Positions 19,485 through 27,571 of a stretch of DNA of 64,000 nucleotides are shown here, one piece after another. The stretch is from Thiobacillus denitrificans ATCC 25259 (GTDB lineage Bacteria; Pseudomonadota; Gammaproteobacteria; Burkholderiales; Thiobacillaceae). The translations under genes and the position numbers were made by a program. The DNA is taken from contig NC_007404.1 of assembly GCF_000012745.1 (NCBI RefSeq), positions 186,001 to 250,000 of the forward strand, read 5' to 3'. The notes under the pieces were generated by a model that ran no database searches, was not told the DNA's origin, and saw nothing but the letters and a program-made list of their open reading frames with translations. The number at the start of each line of letters is the position of its first letter. The first letter of the stretch is position 1.

Positions 19485-20342
19485 TTACGCTTTGCGGCGG
19501 CGCGTCGCGAGGCCCAGGCCGACGAGGCCGAGTCCGAGCAGCGCCAGGCTGCCGGGTTCGGGAACGGCGAAGCTGAACGAGCCGTCGTTGAGCGTGTAGA
19601 TGTCGCCGGGGCCGTTGGGGGCGCCGAGGCCGGTCGTCGCGATGAAGTCTGCGGCGACCGCGCCCGAAGGCGTCGTGATGTTGTTGTTGGAGTCAGTCAG
19701 GCCCACGGTCAAGGCGCCGGCGCCAAGCAGGTCGTAGACGTCGGTGTCGGCAACGCCGTCGCCATCGGTGTCGACGAACCAGTAACCCTGCGCCACGCTG
19801 GTGACATCGAACAGGATGTCGACGTTGCCGTCGACGCCGGCCGGGTTGGCGAAGTCGATCTGGCCCTCGCCGGTACGGATGCTCAGGCTCATGATGTTGG
19901 TGCCGTCCATGGCCGTCCCGAAGCTATTGTAGTTGAGGGCGTTATCGATGTAGATGTTGAGCGTGCCGCCCGCGTCGAAGAAGAACTCCGTGTCGTCGCC
20001 CGTGGTGGCGCCATAGCTGCCGGTCCAGTCGAGGAAGGTTGCGGTGAGTTCATAGCTGACGCCGAGGCCCGAGGTGCCGGCGGGGATGGGCGAGCCGTCG
20101 TTCTGGAAACCGGTCGCGCCGATGCGGCCGACGTCGGTGAAGGTGCTGCCGGGGGCGATGCCCGTGCTCTCGGTGTAGCTGATGCCGAGATAGGTCATTT
20201 CGTCGATCGGCGTCAGCATGGCGCCGCCGCCGAGACCATCGGCATCGAAGCCCCAGTTGTCGAAGCTCATCGTGAAGGCGGAAGCGTGGCTGGTCGCTGC
20301 GGCAAGAGCGATCGCCAGGGCCGCTTTGTGCAATGTTTTCAT
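19485..20342 (-). CDS. PEP-CTERM sorting-signal protein
   Basis: A 285-residue exported protein. The signal peptide is residues 1-about 22 (cleavage near SHASA). The mature part is Gly/Thr/Asp-rich with few charges. The C-terminus has VPEPGS, a hydrophobic segment (LALLGLGLVGLG) and RRRKA, the exosortase recognition tail. A DTDGDGVADTD stretch near residue 195 resembles a calcium-binding loop. Such proteins are processed by exosortase and are often tied to exopolysaccharide and floc formation; similarity to the flocculation-associated PepA group is possible but not established here. A sigma-54 element at 20423-20438 and a 17-bp box at 20525-20541 lie upstream, matching the second PEP-CTERM gene. 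Confidence 0.92.
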   Translation of the reverse strand: MKTLHKAALAIALAAATSHASAFTMSFDNWGFDADGLGGGAMLTPIDEMTYLGISYTESTGIAPGSTFTDVGRIGATGFQNDGSPIPAGTSGLGVSYELTATFLDWTGSYGATTGDDTEFFFDAGGTLNIYIDNALNYNSFGTAMDGTNIMSLSIRTGEGQIDFANPAGVDGNVDILFDVTSVAQGYWFVDTDGDGVADTDVYDLLGAGALTVGLTDSNNNITTPSGAVAADFIATTGLGAPNGPGDIYTLNDGSFSFAVPEPGSLALLGLGLVGLGLATRRRKA

Positions 20343-20422
20343 TTGAGAATCCCCGTTAAAAATTGTTTACGAATCTGGCAAGGCGGTGGAGCGGCCAGCT
20401 TTCTCGACTACGCTCTTCGTTA

Positions 20423-20438
20423 AGCACGGCCCGTGCCA
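20423..20438 (-). promoter_or_regulatory. Sigma-54 promoter of the PEP-CTERM gene at 19485-20342
   Basis: The minus strand reads tggcacgggccgtgct, with GG at -24 and GC at -12 in exact register with the consensus TGGCACG-N4-TTGCW (one mismatch in the -12 block). The predicted start of transcription is about 20412, leaving a leader of about 70 bases. No sigma-70 alternative stands out. Confidence 0.8.
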
Positions 20439-20524
20439 TGTTCGGTTTGACGGGAAAAATAATCGATAAAACAATGCGTTGTGTGCCTGCTGGGGCGAGG
20501 CCTAGGGGGTAAAGAAAGCGCCCG

Positions 20525-20541
20525 AGTAAAGTTTTCCGACG
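20525..20541 (-). promoter_or_regulatory. Candidate PrsR site (PEP-CTERM box)
   Basis: The minus strand reads cgtcggaaaactttact. It matches the site before the other PEP-CTERM gene (tgtcggcggtttttaca, 46318-46334) at the pattern yGTCGG-N5-TTTACw. Both lie 87 bp from the first base of the -24 element. The remaining gap sequence (20343-20568) shows nothing else recognisable. Confidence 0.65.
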
Positions 20542-20568
20542 CGCGTGCTTTCGGCCCGCGACGCGCGC

Positions 20569-23364
20569 TCAGGAAGCAGCCGGCAGGCTCTTGAGTAGGG
20601 TCTCCGCCGCAGCGCGTTCCTCGAAGCGCGGCGTTTCGGCGAGCAGCTGCTCGAGCAGCTTGCGCGCACCTGGGCGGTCTCCGGTGCGGGCGAGCGCCAC
20701 CGCGTGGTGGTAGCGCAGGCTCGCGTTCTTCGGTGTCTGGGCCATCGCCTTGCGCAGGTACCCGAGTCCGCGCCGGGCCTGGCCTTGTTCGACCAGAACC
20801 CAGCCCAGGGTGTCCTGGACGGCCGGGTTGGTCGGCGCGAGTCGGTTGGCCTGGGTCGCGAGCTCGAGCGCGCGCGGGTCTCGCTGCTGCAGATAGAGGC
20901 TGGCGAGATTGTTCAGGATCATGACGTTGCGTGGTTCGTGCTTCAGGATCTGCCGATAAGTCTCCGCAGCGCGCGCGCTTTGCCCGGTGACAAGGTAGTA
21001 CCCGGCTGCGTATGCGGCGACGCCGCTGTCCTTCGGATGCTGCCGGATCCAGTCCTCGAGCCGGCGGTCGGCCGCCGCACGGTTCTGCCCCGAGAGGACG
21101 GTCGCTCGGTGGAACTGGACCAGCACAGCCGGCCCGGCGCCATGTTCCAGCGCGCGGACGTAGGCCGGCACAGCCTGCGCGATGCGTTTTTCGGCGAGCA
21201 GAATGTCGCCTTCGCGTACGAAGCCGACGGCGGAATCGGGGTGGCCCTTCTGGATGTCGCGCGCGACGAGAAGCGCGGCCTCGGGGCGCTTGGCGGCGAG
21301 TTCCAGCTTGATCAATGCCTCCTGGCTTTTGAGATGTCCCGGCGCGAGTTCCAGCGCGTGCAGCAGGTTGCGGCGCGCTTCGTCGAGTTTACCGTCGGCC
21401 AGCTGCACCTGCGCGAGACGCACGAAGCCTTCCGGCGACTGCCTAGTCTCCCGGGTAAGCCGGCTGAAGGTGCTCGCCGAACTCGCCTTGTCGTCGAGCG
21501 CGAGTTGCACCGTGCCGAGCAGGTTGAGCGCGGCAGGGTGGTCGGGGTTGGCGCGGACCGCCTCGTTGGCCAGGGCGAGCGCCTTCTGGCCCTCGTTGCG
21601 GGCCAGGTAATGCCGTACCAGTTCGATGCGCGGCTGTATCGCCTTGCCGTCGGCGCGGGCGGCTTTCTCGAGCCAGTCGATCGAGGCCTGCTCCTGACCA
21701 TTGCGGGCAGCCATCCGCGAGAGCGCGAGCATCGCGGCGACCCGGTTCTTGTCCTGGGCGAGCGCGCGCTCGAGACGCATGCGGGCCGCGTCCGCCTTGT
21801 TCTCGGCCACGTCGAGCTGCGCGAGGCTGGCGACCGCGGGGAAGAACGCCGCGTCGGCGGCGAGCGCCTGTTCGAAATTACGGCGGGCGGCAAGCTTGTC
21901 GTTCTTGCCGAGGTAGGCCTGCCCGGCCAGGTGATGGATTTTCGCGCTGGCGTCGCCTTTTTTCTGTAGGGTCGCAAGCGCGGCGAGTGCGCGGTCGTAA
22001 TCCTTGCGGCTCAGATAGGCGACCGCAAGCAGCGTGTCCGCCTGGGAGCCCGAAGAATGCTGTGAGGCATCGGTCAACTCGTCGATGGCGTCTTGCGTGT
22101 TCCCGGCGGCGAGCTGACTCAGGCCGAGCTGCGTACGTATCGTGACGTTGCCGGGTTCGAGCGCGAGCGCGCGTTCGAAGAGCGCCGCGGCCTGGCTCGG
22201 GTTGCCGTTGGCCATCTGCGCTTCGCCCGCCAGCGCCAGACCCTGTGCATCCCGCACCCCGGGGGCGAGGAAAGGGGCGAGCGTGACGAGCGCCTTGTCG
22301 AATTGCTTCGACTTGATTTGCGTCGTCGCAAGCATCTTGAGCCCTTCCGCGTGGCCGGGAACCCGCAGCAGAAAGCGCTTGAAATACGTTTCCGCCTCCT
22401 GGTAGGAGCCGAGCGCATGGGCGCTCATGCCGGCGAGCATCAGGCTCGGAACATGGTCGGGCGAGACTTTCAGGGCTTCCTGAATCGCGGCGTTTGCCTC
22501 GGCGAATTTCTTCTCGCTGTAGGCGATCGACGCCTCGAGGTAATGTGCGCGGGTCGATTTGGGCGCGAGCTTCCTGATCACGGCCAAGTACTCGCGCGCG
22601 CGCTGGGTGTCTCCCGCCTTGACGTGAATCGCGACCAGACTCTGCAGCGCATCCAGATTGTTCGGTTCGATCTTCACAGCCTTCGAATAGGCAGCGAGCG
22701 CCTTCGCCGTATCCTTGCCGGCCAATTCGAGGTTGCCGAGGTGAATCCAGGTGCGGGCGCGCTTGTGCTCGAGCTTGAGCGCGCGTTCAAGCCAGTCGCG
22801 CGCCTTCGCCGCGTCACCCGTTGCCAGCGCGCAGCGCGAAAGGCCCCAGTAGGTGGGCGGGTTGCCGGGCGAGGCATCGTAGGACTGCTGGAACAGATTG
22901 CACGCCTCCTCCAGTTTCCGCTGGTTCAGCAGGGCCTCGCCACGCAGTTGCAGGATGCGCGACAGGCGCTCCTTCGGTCCCTGCGTGTCCGGCTGGATTT
23001 CGTCGAGGACGCGCGCGTACTCGCCCATCAGCAGCAGGGCTTCCCCGAGCAGGGGCTCGAGGGTGGCGCGGCCGACGCCGAGCCGCTCGGCTTGTCGAAG
23101 TTCCTTTTCCGCTTCGGCGCCGAAGCCCGCCTTGAGGTAGACCTGTCCCAGCAGGAGCCGGGCTTCGGCGCTGTCGGGATTCTTCTGGATCGCGTTCTTC
23201 AGTTCGATGACGCTGCCCTTGAGGTCGCCCTTGTCCTCGAAGTCCTTGGCGCGCTGGACGTGTTCCTGGGCGCTGAGTCCGGCCGTGGGATCGCAGCCGG
23301 CGAGCGGCGCGCAAAAGGCCAGGACCAGCAGCGACGCAATCAGGGGAGCGGGATGTCGAGTCAT
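20569..23364 (-). CDS. prsT: PEP-CTERM system TPR-repeat lipoprotein PrsT (copy 1)
   Basis: A 931-residue lipoprotein. The signal peptide ends in the lipobox LAGC (Cys near residue 24), so it is a lipid-anchored envelope protein. The rest is a near-continuous array of TPR helices, e.g. GSVIELKNAIQKNPDSAEARLLLGQVYLKAG near residue 50 and NNLASLYLQQRDPRALELATQANRLAPTNPAVQDTLGWV near the end. It is typical of PrsT proteins that accompany PrsK/PrsR and exosortase loci; the role is probably scaffolding in export or polysaccharide assembly. It is the last gene of the epsB-prsK-prsR-prsT-prsT run, 32 bases after the second prsT. Confidence 0.93.
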   Translation of the reverse strand: MTRHPAPLIASLLVLAFCAPLAGCDPTAGLSAQEHVQRAKDFEDKGDLKGSVIELKNAIQKNPDSAEARLLLGQVYLKAGFGAEAEKELRQAERLGVGRATLEPLLGEALLLMGEYARVLDEIQPDTQGPKERLSRILQLRGEALLNQRKLEEACNLFQQSYDASPGNPPTYWGLSRCALATGDAAKARDWLERALKLEHKRARTWIHLGNLELAGKDTAKALAAYSKAVKIEPNNLDALQSLVAIHVKAGDTQRAREYLAVIRKLAPKSTRAHYLEASIAYSEKKFAEANAAIQEALKVSPDHVPSLMLAGMSAHALGSYQEAETYFKRFLLRVPGHAEGLKMLATTQIKSKQFDKALVTLAPFLAPGVRDAQGLALAGEAQMANGNPSQAAALFERALALEPGNVTIRTQLGLSQLAAGNTQDAIDELTDASQHSSGSQADTLLAVAYLSRKDYDRALAALATLQKKGDASAKIHHLAGQAYLGKNDKLAARRNFEQALAADAAFFPAVASLAQLDVAENKADAARMRLERALAQDKNRVAAMLALSRMAARNGQEQASIDWLEKAARADGKAIQPRIELVRHYLARNEGQKALALANEAVRANPDHPAALNLLGTVQLALDDKASSASTFSRLTRETRQSPEGFVRLAQVQLADGKLDEARRNLLHALELAPGHLKSQEALIKLELAAKRPEAALLVARDIQKGHPDSAVGFVREGDILLAEKRIAQAVPAYVRALEHGAGPAVLVQFHRATVLSGQNRAAADRRLEDWIRQHPKDSGVAAYAAGYYLVTGQSARAAETYRQILKHEPRNVMILNNLASLYLQQRDPRALELATQANRLAPTNPAVQDTLGWVLVEQGQARRGLGYLRKAMAQTPKNASLRYHHAVALARTGDRPGARKLLEQLLAETPRFEERAAAETLLKSLPAAS

Positions 23365-23396
23365 GGGGCTACCTTGGGCGAGGGGTGGGCGGCAGT

Positions 23397-26180
23397 CTAG
23401 CTCTTTTTGTTGCGCAGCCGGGCGAGCAATTCACGCGCTTCCTGTTCCTGGGGAAAGCGCGTCGCATCGGCGAGCAGTCGCTCGAGTTCGCCGCGCGCGC
23501 GGTCGTGCTCGCCGGTCTGATACAGGGTTGCGGCGACGTGATAGCGGATTTCGGCGGCGTCGGGGGCCTTGGAAAGTGCTTTGCGCAGATGTGTCAGCCC
23601 CTGGGCCGGCTGCCCTTGTTGGGCGAGGATCCAGCCGTAGGTGTCGAGGATCGCCGGATCTTCGGGCCGCAGTTTGAGCGCGCGCGTCGCGTAGCCGAGC
23701 GCACGCGCGTCCTTCGACTGGTGCAGCGCCCACGCGAGATTGTTCAGCACGACGAGGTCGTCGGGTGCCTTTTTGTGCAGGACGAGGTAGTGGCGCGCCG
23801 CTGCCGCGTACTCGTGACGCTTGATCAGGCTTTCGGCGAGGAGCAGCCGCGCCGGGGCGTCGTCGGCGTGCGTGGAGAGCCAGGCGAGGATACGTTTTTC
23901 GCCCTCCGGGGCGCGTTGCAGCGCGCTCAGGACACGGTGCTGGCGGGCGAGCGTCGCGCTCGACGGTGCGATCGCGTGGGCGTGCTCGAAGGCCGCGAGC
24001 GCGGCCGGGAAATCTTTCTGGACGAACGCCGTGTCGCCTTCCAGGACGAAGCCCGCCGCCTGCTCGGGTTTCTGCGCCTGCATCCGGCGCGCGATGCGAT
24101 ACGCAGCTTCGAAGCGCTCGGCTTCGATTTCGATGCGGCCCAGCAGCAGCTGTGCGTCGCGGAAGTCGGGCTCCCGCTGCAAAGCGGCCTGCAGCGACCG
24201 GCGCGCGCCTGCGGCGTCCTTCGCCACCCACTGGGCGTACGCGAGCTTCGCGAGCGGCGCGGCCTGATCGGGCTGGCGCTCGACCAGCTTGCGATAGCTG
24301 GCGAGGGCGTTCGCCGAATCGCCGAGCGCAAGCTGGGCGCTCCCAAGCAGTTCGAGCGCGGCCGGACTGTCGGGCGCGAGATTTACCGCTTCGCGAGCGA
24401 CCGTGAGCCCCTGCGCGGCGCTGCCCTTGCGCAGCAGATGGCTGCCGAGGGCAAGCCGCGGCTCCTGGGCTTGTGGATGCGCGGCCGCGGCTTTTTCCAG
24501 CCAGCGCGTGTGCGTTTTCTCGTCGCCACTGCGCAAGGCGAGTTCAGCCAACGCGAGCATCGCCCCGAGGTGTTTGGGGTCGGCCGCGAGTATGCTTTCG
24601 AAGCGCTGGCGCGCGGCCGCCGGCCGCTTCTCCTGCAGGTCGAGCTGCGCGAGGTTGGCAGCCGCCGGGAAAAATCCCCGGTCGAGCTTGAGCGCCTCCT
24701 CGAAGCTCGCGCGCGCGCGGACCTTGTCCTGCTTGCCGAGATAGGCCGCACCCCGGTAGTTCCACACCAGCGGATTGGCGCCCTCCTTCTTTTCGAGGGC
24801 GGCGATGCTCGCCAGCGCCGCATCGAACTGCTTCCGCTTCAGGCCGTCGAGAATGAGGAAGGTGTGCGCGCGGCTGCCCGCGCCCTCCATGCCGGCGGCT
24901 GTCCGCAGGTCGGCCAGCGCGCGTTCGTCGCCGAGCCCCAGGCGCGAAATGCCGAGTTCGGTGCGGATCGCCGCGTTGCCGGGGTCGCGGCTCGCCGCGT
25001 CCTCAAAATAGCGTGCGGCCTGCGCGAAGTCGCGCTTCGCCAAGGCGATTTCACCGGCCACGGTGAGCGCCGCCGGGTCGTCTGCGTTCCGCCTGAGCGC
25101 GACGCCAATCGTGCGCGCGGCGTCGTCGAAACGTCCCATGCGCAATTGCGTGGCGGCCAGCAGGCGCACGGCATAGGGGTCGTGTGGCGCGGCCTGCACG
25201 ACCTTGTTGAAGTGGGCCTCCGCCGTCTGCAGGTTGCCGAGCGCATATTCCACGGTCCCCCCCAGTTGCAACGCGGGCAGAAATTCCGGTGCGCTCTTCA
25301 GTACCGCCGCCAGACCATCGCGCGCGCGTTCGGTCTTGCCTTCCTTGAAGTCGATCAGCGCGCGGAGGTAGTGGGCCTGGAGGCTGCTCGGCGTGAACGC
25401 GAGCGCGCCGTCGACTTCCTTGCGCGCCTCGGCGAGCCTGTTCTCGGCGAGCGCGATGCCGGCGAGCGCCAGCCGTGCGTTCGGGTGGCGGGGGGCGATG
25501 CGCAGGATGTCGCGGTAGGTCGCCGTGGCCTCGGCGGATTTTCCACTCGCGTAGAGCAGGTCGCCTTTCAGCAGCAGGCTGTCGCGATGCGCGGGGTCGA
25601 TCTGCAAGGCCTCGTCGACCGCTTTCATGGCGTCGGCAGGTTTGCCGTCGGCCGCGGCGAGCTGGGCGAGCGCGAGCTGCACTTCGGCGTTGCGCGGTGC
25701 GTCGGCCTGTGCCTGCGCCAGGGTCTTGCGCGCGTCGTCCTTGCGGCCGAGGCCGAGTTCGGCGGTCGCGCGCAGCGCGTGCAGGGCGAGGGCGTCGTCG
25801 CTCTTGCCCGAAGGCGCCGGAAGCTCGTCGAGCAGCCGCTGGAACGCGCGCTGGCCGAGCAGGGCGCGCGCGATCATGACGTTCGCCGCGGCCGCGGGGT
25901 AGCCGGCTTCGCGCGCACGCCTGAATTCCTTTTCGGCTGCGGCGAGATCGAGCCTTGCGAGATAGAGCTTGCCGAGTTCGAAGCGGGCCTCTGCGTCGTC
26001 CTCGTCGGCGGCCAGCGCGTTCTTGAGCTGAATGATCGCGGATTTGTCGTCGCCGGCCGCTGCCATTTTCTTCGCCTGGTCGACGAGCGAGGGCGCGCTT
26101 TCGTCGGCACAGCCGGCAAGCAGCGCACTGCCGACGAAGAGCGCGGGCAGAAGGCGGCGGAGTTCAAGAAACGCGGGCAT
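23397..26180 (-). CDS. prsT: PEP-CTERM system TPR-repeat lipoprotein PrsT (copy 2)
   Basis: A 927-residue lipoprotein starting at ATG 26180, five bases after ggagg; the GTG two codons earlier overlaps that ribosome site and is less likely. Lipobox LLAGC is followed by TPR repeats throughout, with the same start pattern as copy 1 (SAIIQLKNALAADEDDAEARFELGKLYLARLDLAAAEKEFRRA). The two copies are tandem and nearly equal in length but clearly diverged, so the duplication is not recent. The C-terminal region again shows LNNLAWALHQSKDARALGYATRAL and DTYGWILAQQGQ. It lies between prsR and copy 1. Confidence 0.92.
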   Translation of the reverse strand: MPAFLELRRLLPALFVGSALLAGCADESAPSLVDQAKKMAAAGDDKSAIIQLKNALAADEDDAEARFELGKLYLARLDLAAAEKEFRRAREAGYPAAAANVMIARALLGQRAFQRLLDELPAPSGKSDDALALHALRATAELGLGRKDDARKTLAQAQADAPRNAEVQLALAQLAAADGKPADAMKAVDEALQIDPAHRDSLLLKGDLLYASGKSAEATATYRDILRIAPRHPNARLALAGIALAENRLAEARKEVDGALAFTPSSLQAHYLRALIDFKEGKTERARDGLAAVLKSAPEFLPALQLGGTVEYALGNLQTAEAHFNKVVQAAPHDPYAVRLLAATQLRMGRFDDAARTIGVALRRNADDPAALTVAGEIALAKRDFAQAARYFEDAASRDPGNAAIRTELGISRLGLGDERALADLRTAAGMEGAGSRAHTFLILDGLKRKQFDAALASIAALEKKEGANPLVWNYRGAAYLGKQDKVRARASFEEALKLDRGFFPAAANLAQLDLQEKRPAAARQRFESILAADPKHLGAMLALAELALRSGDEKTHTRWLEKAAAAHPQAQEPRLALGSHLLRKGSAAQGLTVAREAVNLAPDSPAALELLGSAQLALGDSANALASYRKLVERQPDQAAPLAKLAYAQWVAKDAAGARRSLQAALQREPDFRDAQLLLGRIEIEAERFEAAYRIARRMQAQKPEQAAGFVLEGDTAFVQKDFPAALAAFEHAHAIAPSSATLARQHRVLSALQRAPEGEKRILAWLSTHADDAPARLLLAESLIKRHEYAAAARHYLVLHKKAPDDLVVLNNLAWALHQSKDARALGYATRALKLRPEDPAILDTYGWILAQQGQPAQGLTHLRKALSKAPDAAEIRYHVAATLYQTGEHDRARGELERLLADATRFPQEQEARELLARLRNKKS

Positions 26181-26221
26181 GCGCACCTCCGGTATTGTCG
26201 TGTGGGTTCTCTGCGAAGCCC

Positions 26222-27571
26222 TTATTTCATGCCGATCTTCGCCATCAGATCGTACAAGGTCGGCCGGGTGATTCCGAGCAGTTCGGCGGCCTGCGCAATG
26301 CTGCCGTCGCTGTGCGCCAAGGCGCGGCTGACGGCGATCCGTTCGGCGTTCTCGCGGGCCTGACGCAGATTGAAGGGGCGCGGCTCGACCTCGCCGGCGT
26401 CGAGGCCGAGGTCGGCGGCGGTGATCTGGCTGCCGTCCGCCATGATCGTCGCGCGCTTGATCAGGTTTTCCATTTCGCGCACGTTGCCGGGCCAGGGATG
26501 CGCTTCCAGCGCCGCGAGGGCGTCTGCGGTGAAGCCGCGGATGCGGCGGCCGAGCTCGCGGGCATAGCGTTCGAGAAATGCCTGCGCGAGCAATACGGCG
26601 TCGCCAGGGCGTTCGCGCAGCGGCGGGATGTTCACCGAAATTTCGGAGAGCCGGTAATAGAGGTCTTCGCGGAAGCCGCCCTCGCGGATCATCGCCGCGA
26701 GGTCACGGTGCGTCGCGCATACGACGCGCACGTCGACGGGAATCTCGCCGCGCCCGCCGAGGCGTTCGATCACGCGTTCCTGCAGGAAGCGCAACAGCTT
26801 GGCCTGTAGCGGCATCGGCAGGTCGCCGATCTCGTCGAGGAAGAGCGTGCCTTCGTTGGCGTATTCGATGCGGCCGATGGTTTGCTTGGCGGCCCCGGTG
26901 AACGCGCCTTTCTCGTAGCCGAACAATTCCGATTCGAGGAGCGTGTCGGGAATCGCCGCGCAGTTGATCGCGACGAAGCGCTTGTTCGAGCGCGGCGACA
27001 GCTCGTGCACGCCGCGTGCGAGAACTTCCTTGCCTGTGCCGGATTCGCCGAGCAGGAGCACGGTCGCATTGGCCGGGGCCACTTTCTCGATCGTGCGGCA
27101 GATCTTCAGCATCGGCTCGCTGCTCGTGATGAGGCCCTGAAGGGAAGAACCCCGCTGCCGCGTAAGCCGGCGGTTTTCGGTTTCCAGCCCGTGGACGTGG
27201 AGCGCGCGCGCGATCATGAGCGCGAGGACGTCGGGATCGAACGGCTTCTGGAAAAAGTCGTAGGCACCGAGGCGGATGGCTTTGACCGCGTTGCTGCGAT
27301 CGAGATTGCCGGTGACCACGATCACCTTGGTGACCGGCGAGAGTGAAAGGATCTGTTGCAGCGCTTCGAGCCCTTCGGTTGCGCCGTCGACGTCCGGAGG
27401 CAGACCGAGGTCGAGCAGCACGACCGGCGGTTCGTGGCGGCGCAGCTGGGCGATCGCGCTGTCGCGGTCTGCGGCGACGATCAGCTCGTAATCGGCAAGG
27501 CTCCACTTGAGCTGCTTTTGCAGCCCAAGGTCGTCCTCGACCAGCAGAATCTTTTGTTTGGCGTCGCTCAT
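26222..27571 (-). CDS. prsR: PEP-CTERM-box response regulator PrsR (sigma-54 activator)
   Basis: A 449-residue NtrC-type regulator. The receiver domain (residues 1-about 125) has phospho-Asp in VVLLDLGLPPD near residue 54. The AAA+ domain (about residues 145-375) has Walker A GESGTGKE and the sigma-54 contact loop GAFTGA within GYEKGAFTGAAKQ. The Fis-type HTH is at the C-terminus (GSIAQAAELLGITRPTLYDLMAKIG). It is the cognate regulator of PrsK, whose stop overlaps its start (atga). It should activate sigma-54 promoters; three such elements lie in or around this locus and the second PEP-CTERM gene. Confidence 0.95.
   Translation of the reverse strand: MSDAKQKILLVEDDLGLQKQLKWSLADYELIVAADRDSAIAQLRRHEPPVVLLDLGLPPDVDGATEGLEALQQILSLSPVTKVIVVTGNLDRSNAVKAIRLGAYDFFQKPFDPDVLALMIARALHVHGLETENRRLTRQRGSSLQGLITSSEPMLKICRTIEKVAPANATVLLLGESGTGKEVLARGVHELSPRSNKRFVAINCAAIPDTLLESELFGYEKGAFTGAAKQTIGRIEYANEGTLFLDEIGDLPMPLQAKLLRFLQERVIERLGGRGEIPVDVRVVCATHRDLAAMIREGGFREDLYYRLSEISVNIPPLRERPGDAVLLAQAFLERYARELGRRIRGFTADALAALEAHPWPGNVREMENLIKRATIMADGSQITAADLGLDAGEVEPRPFNLRQARENAERIAVSRALAHSDGSIAQAAELLGITRPTLYDLMAKIGMK

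Noticed and set aside
23821-24406. Several plus-strand short frames inside the second prsT
   Set aside because: Low-complexity Arg/Ala/Ser translations typical of shadows; no start signals.
23385-26363. 992-codon plus-strand open frame
   Set aside because: Antisense to the second prsT; repeats in it mirror the TPR repeats.
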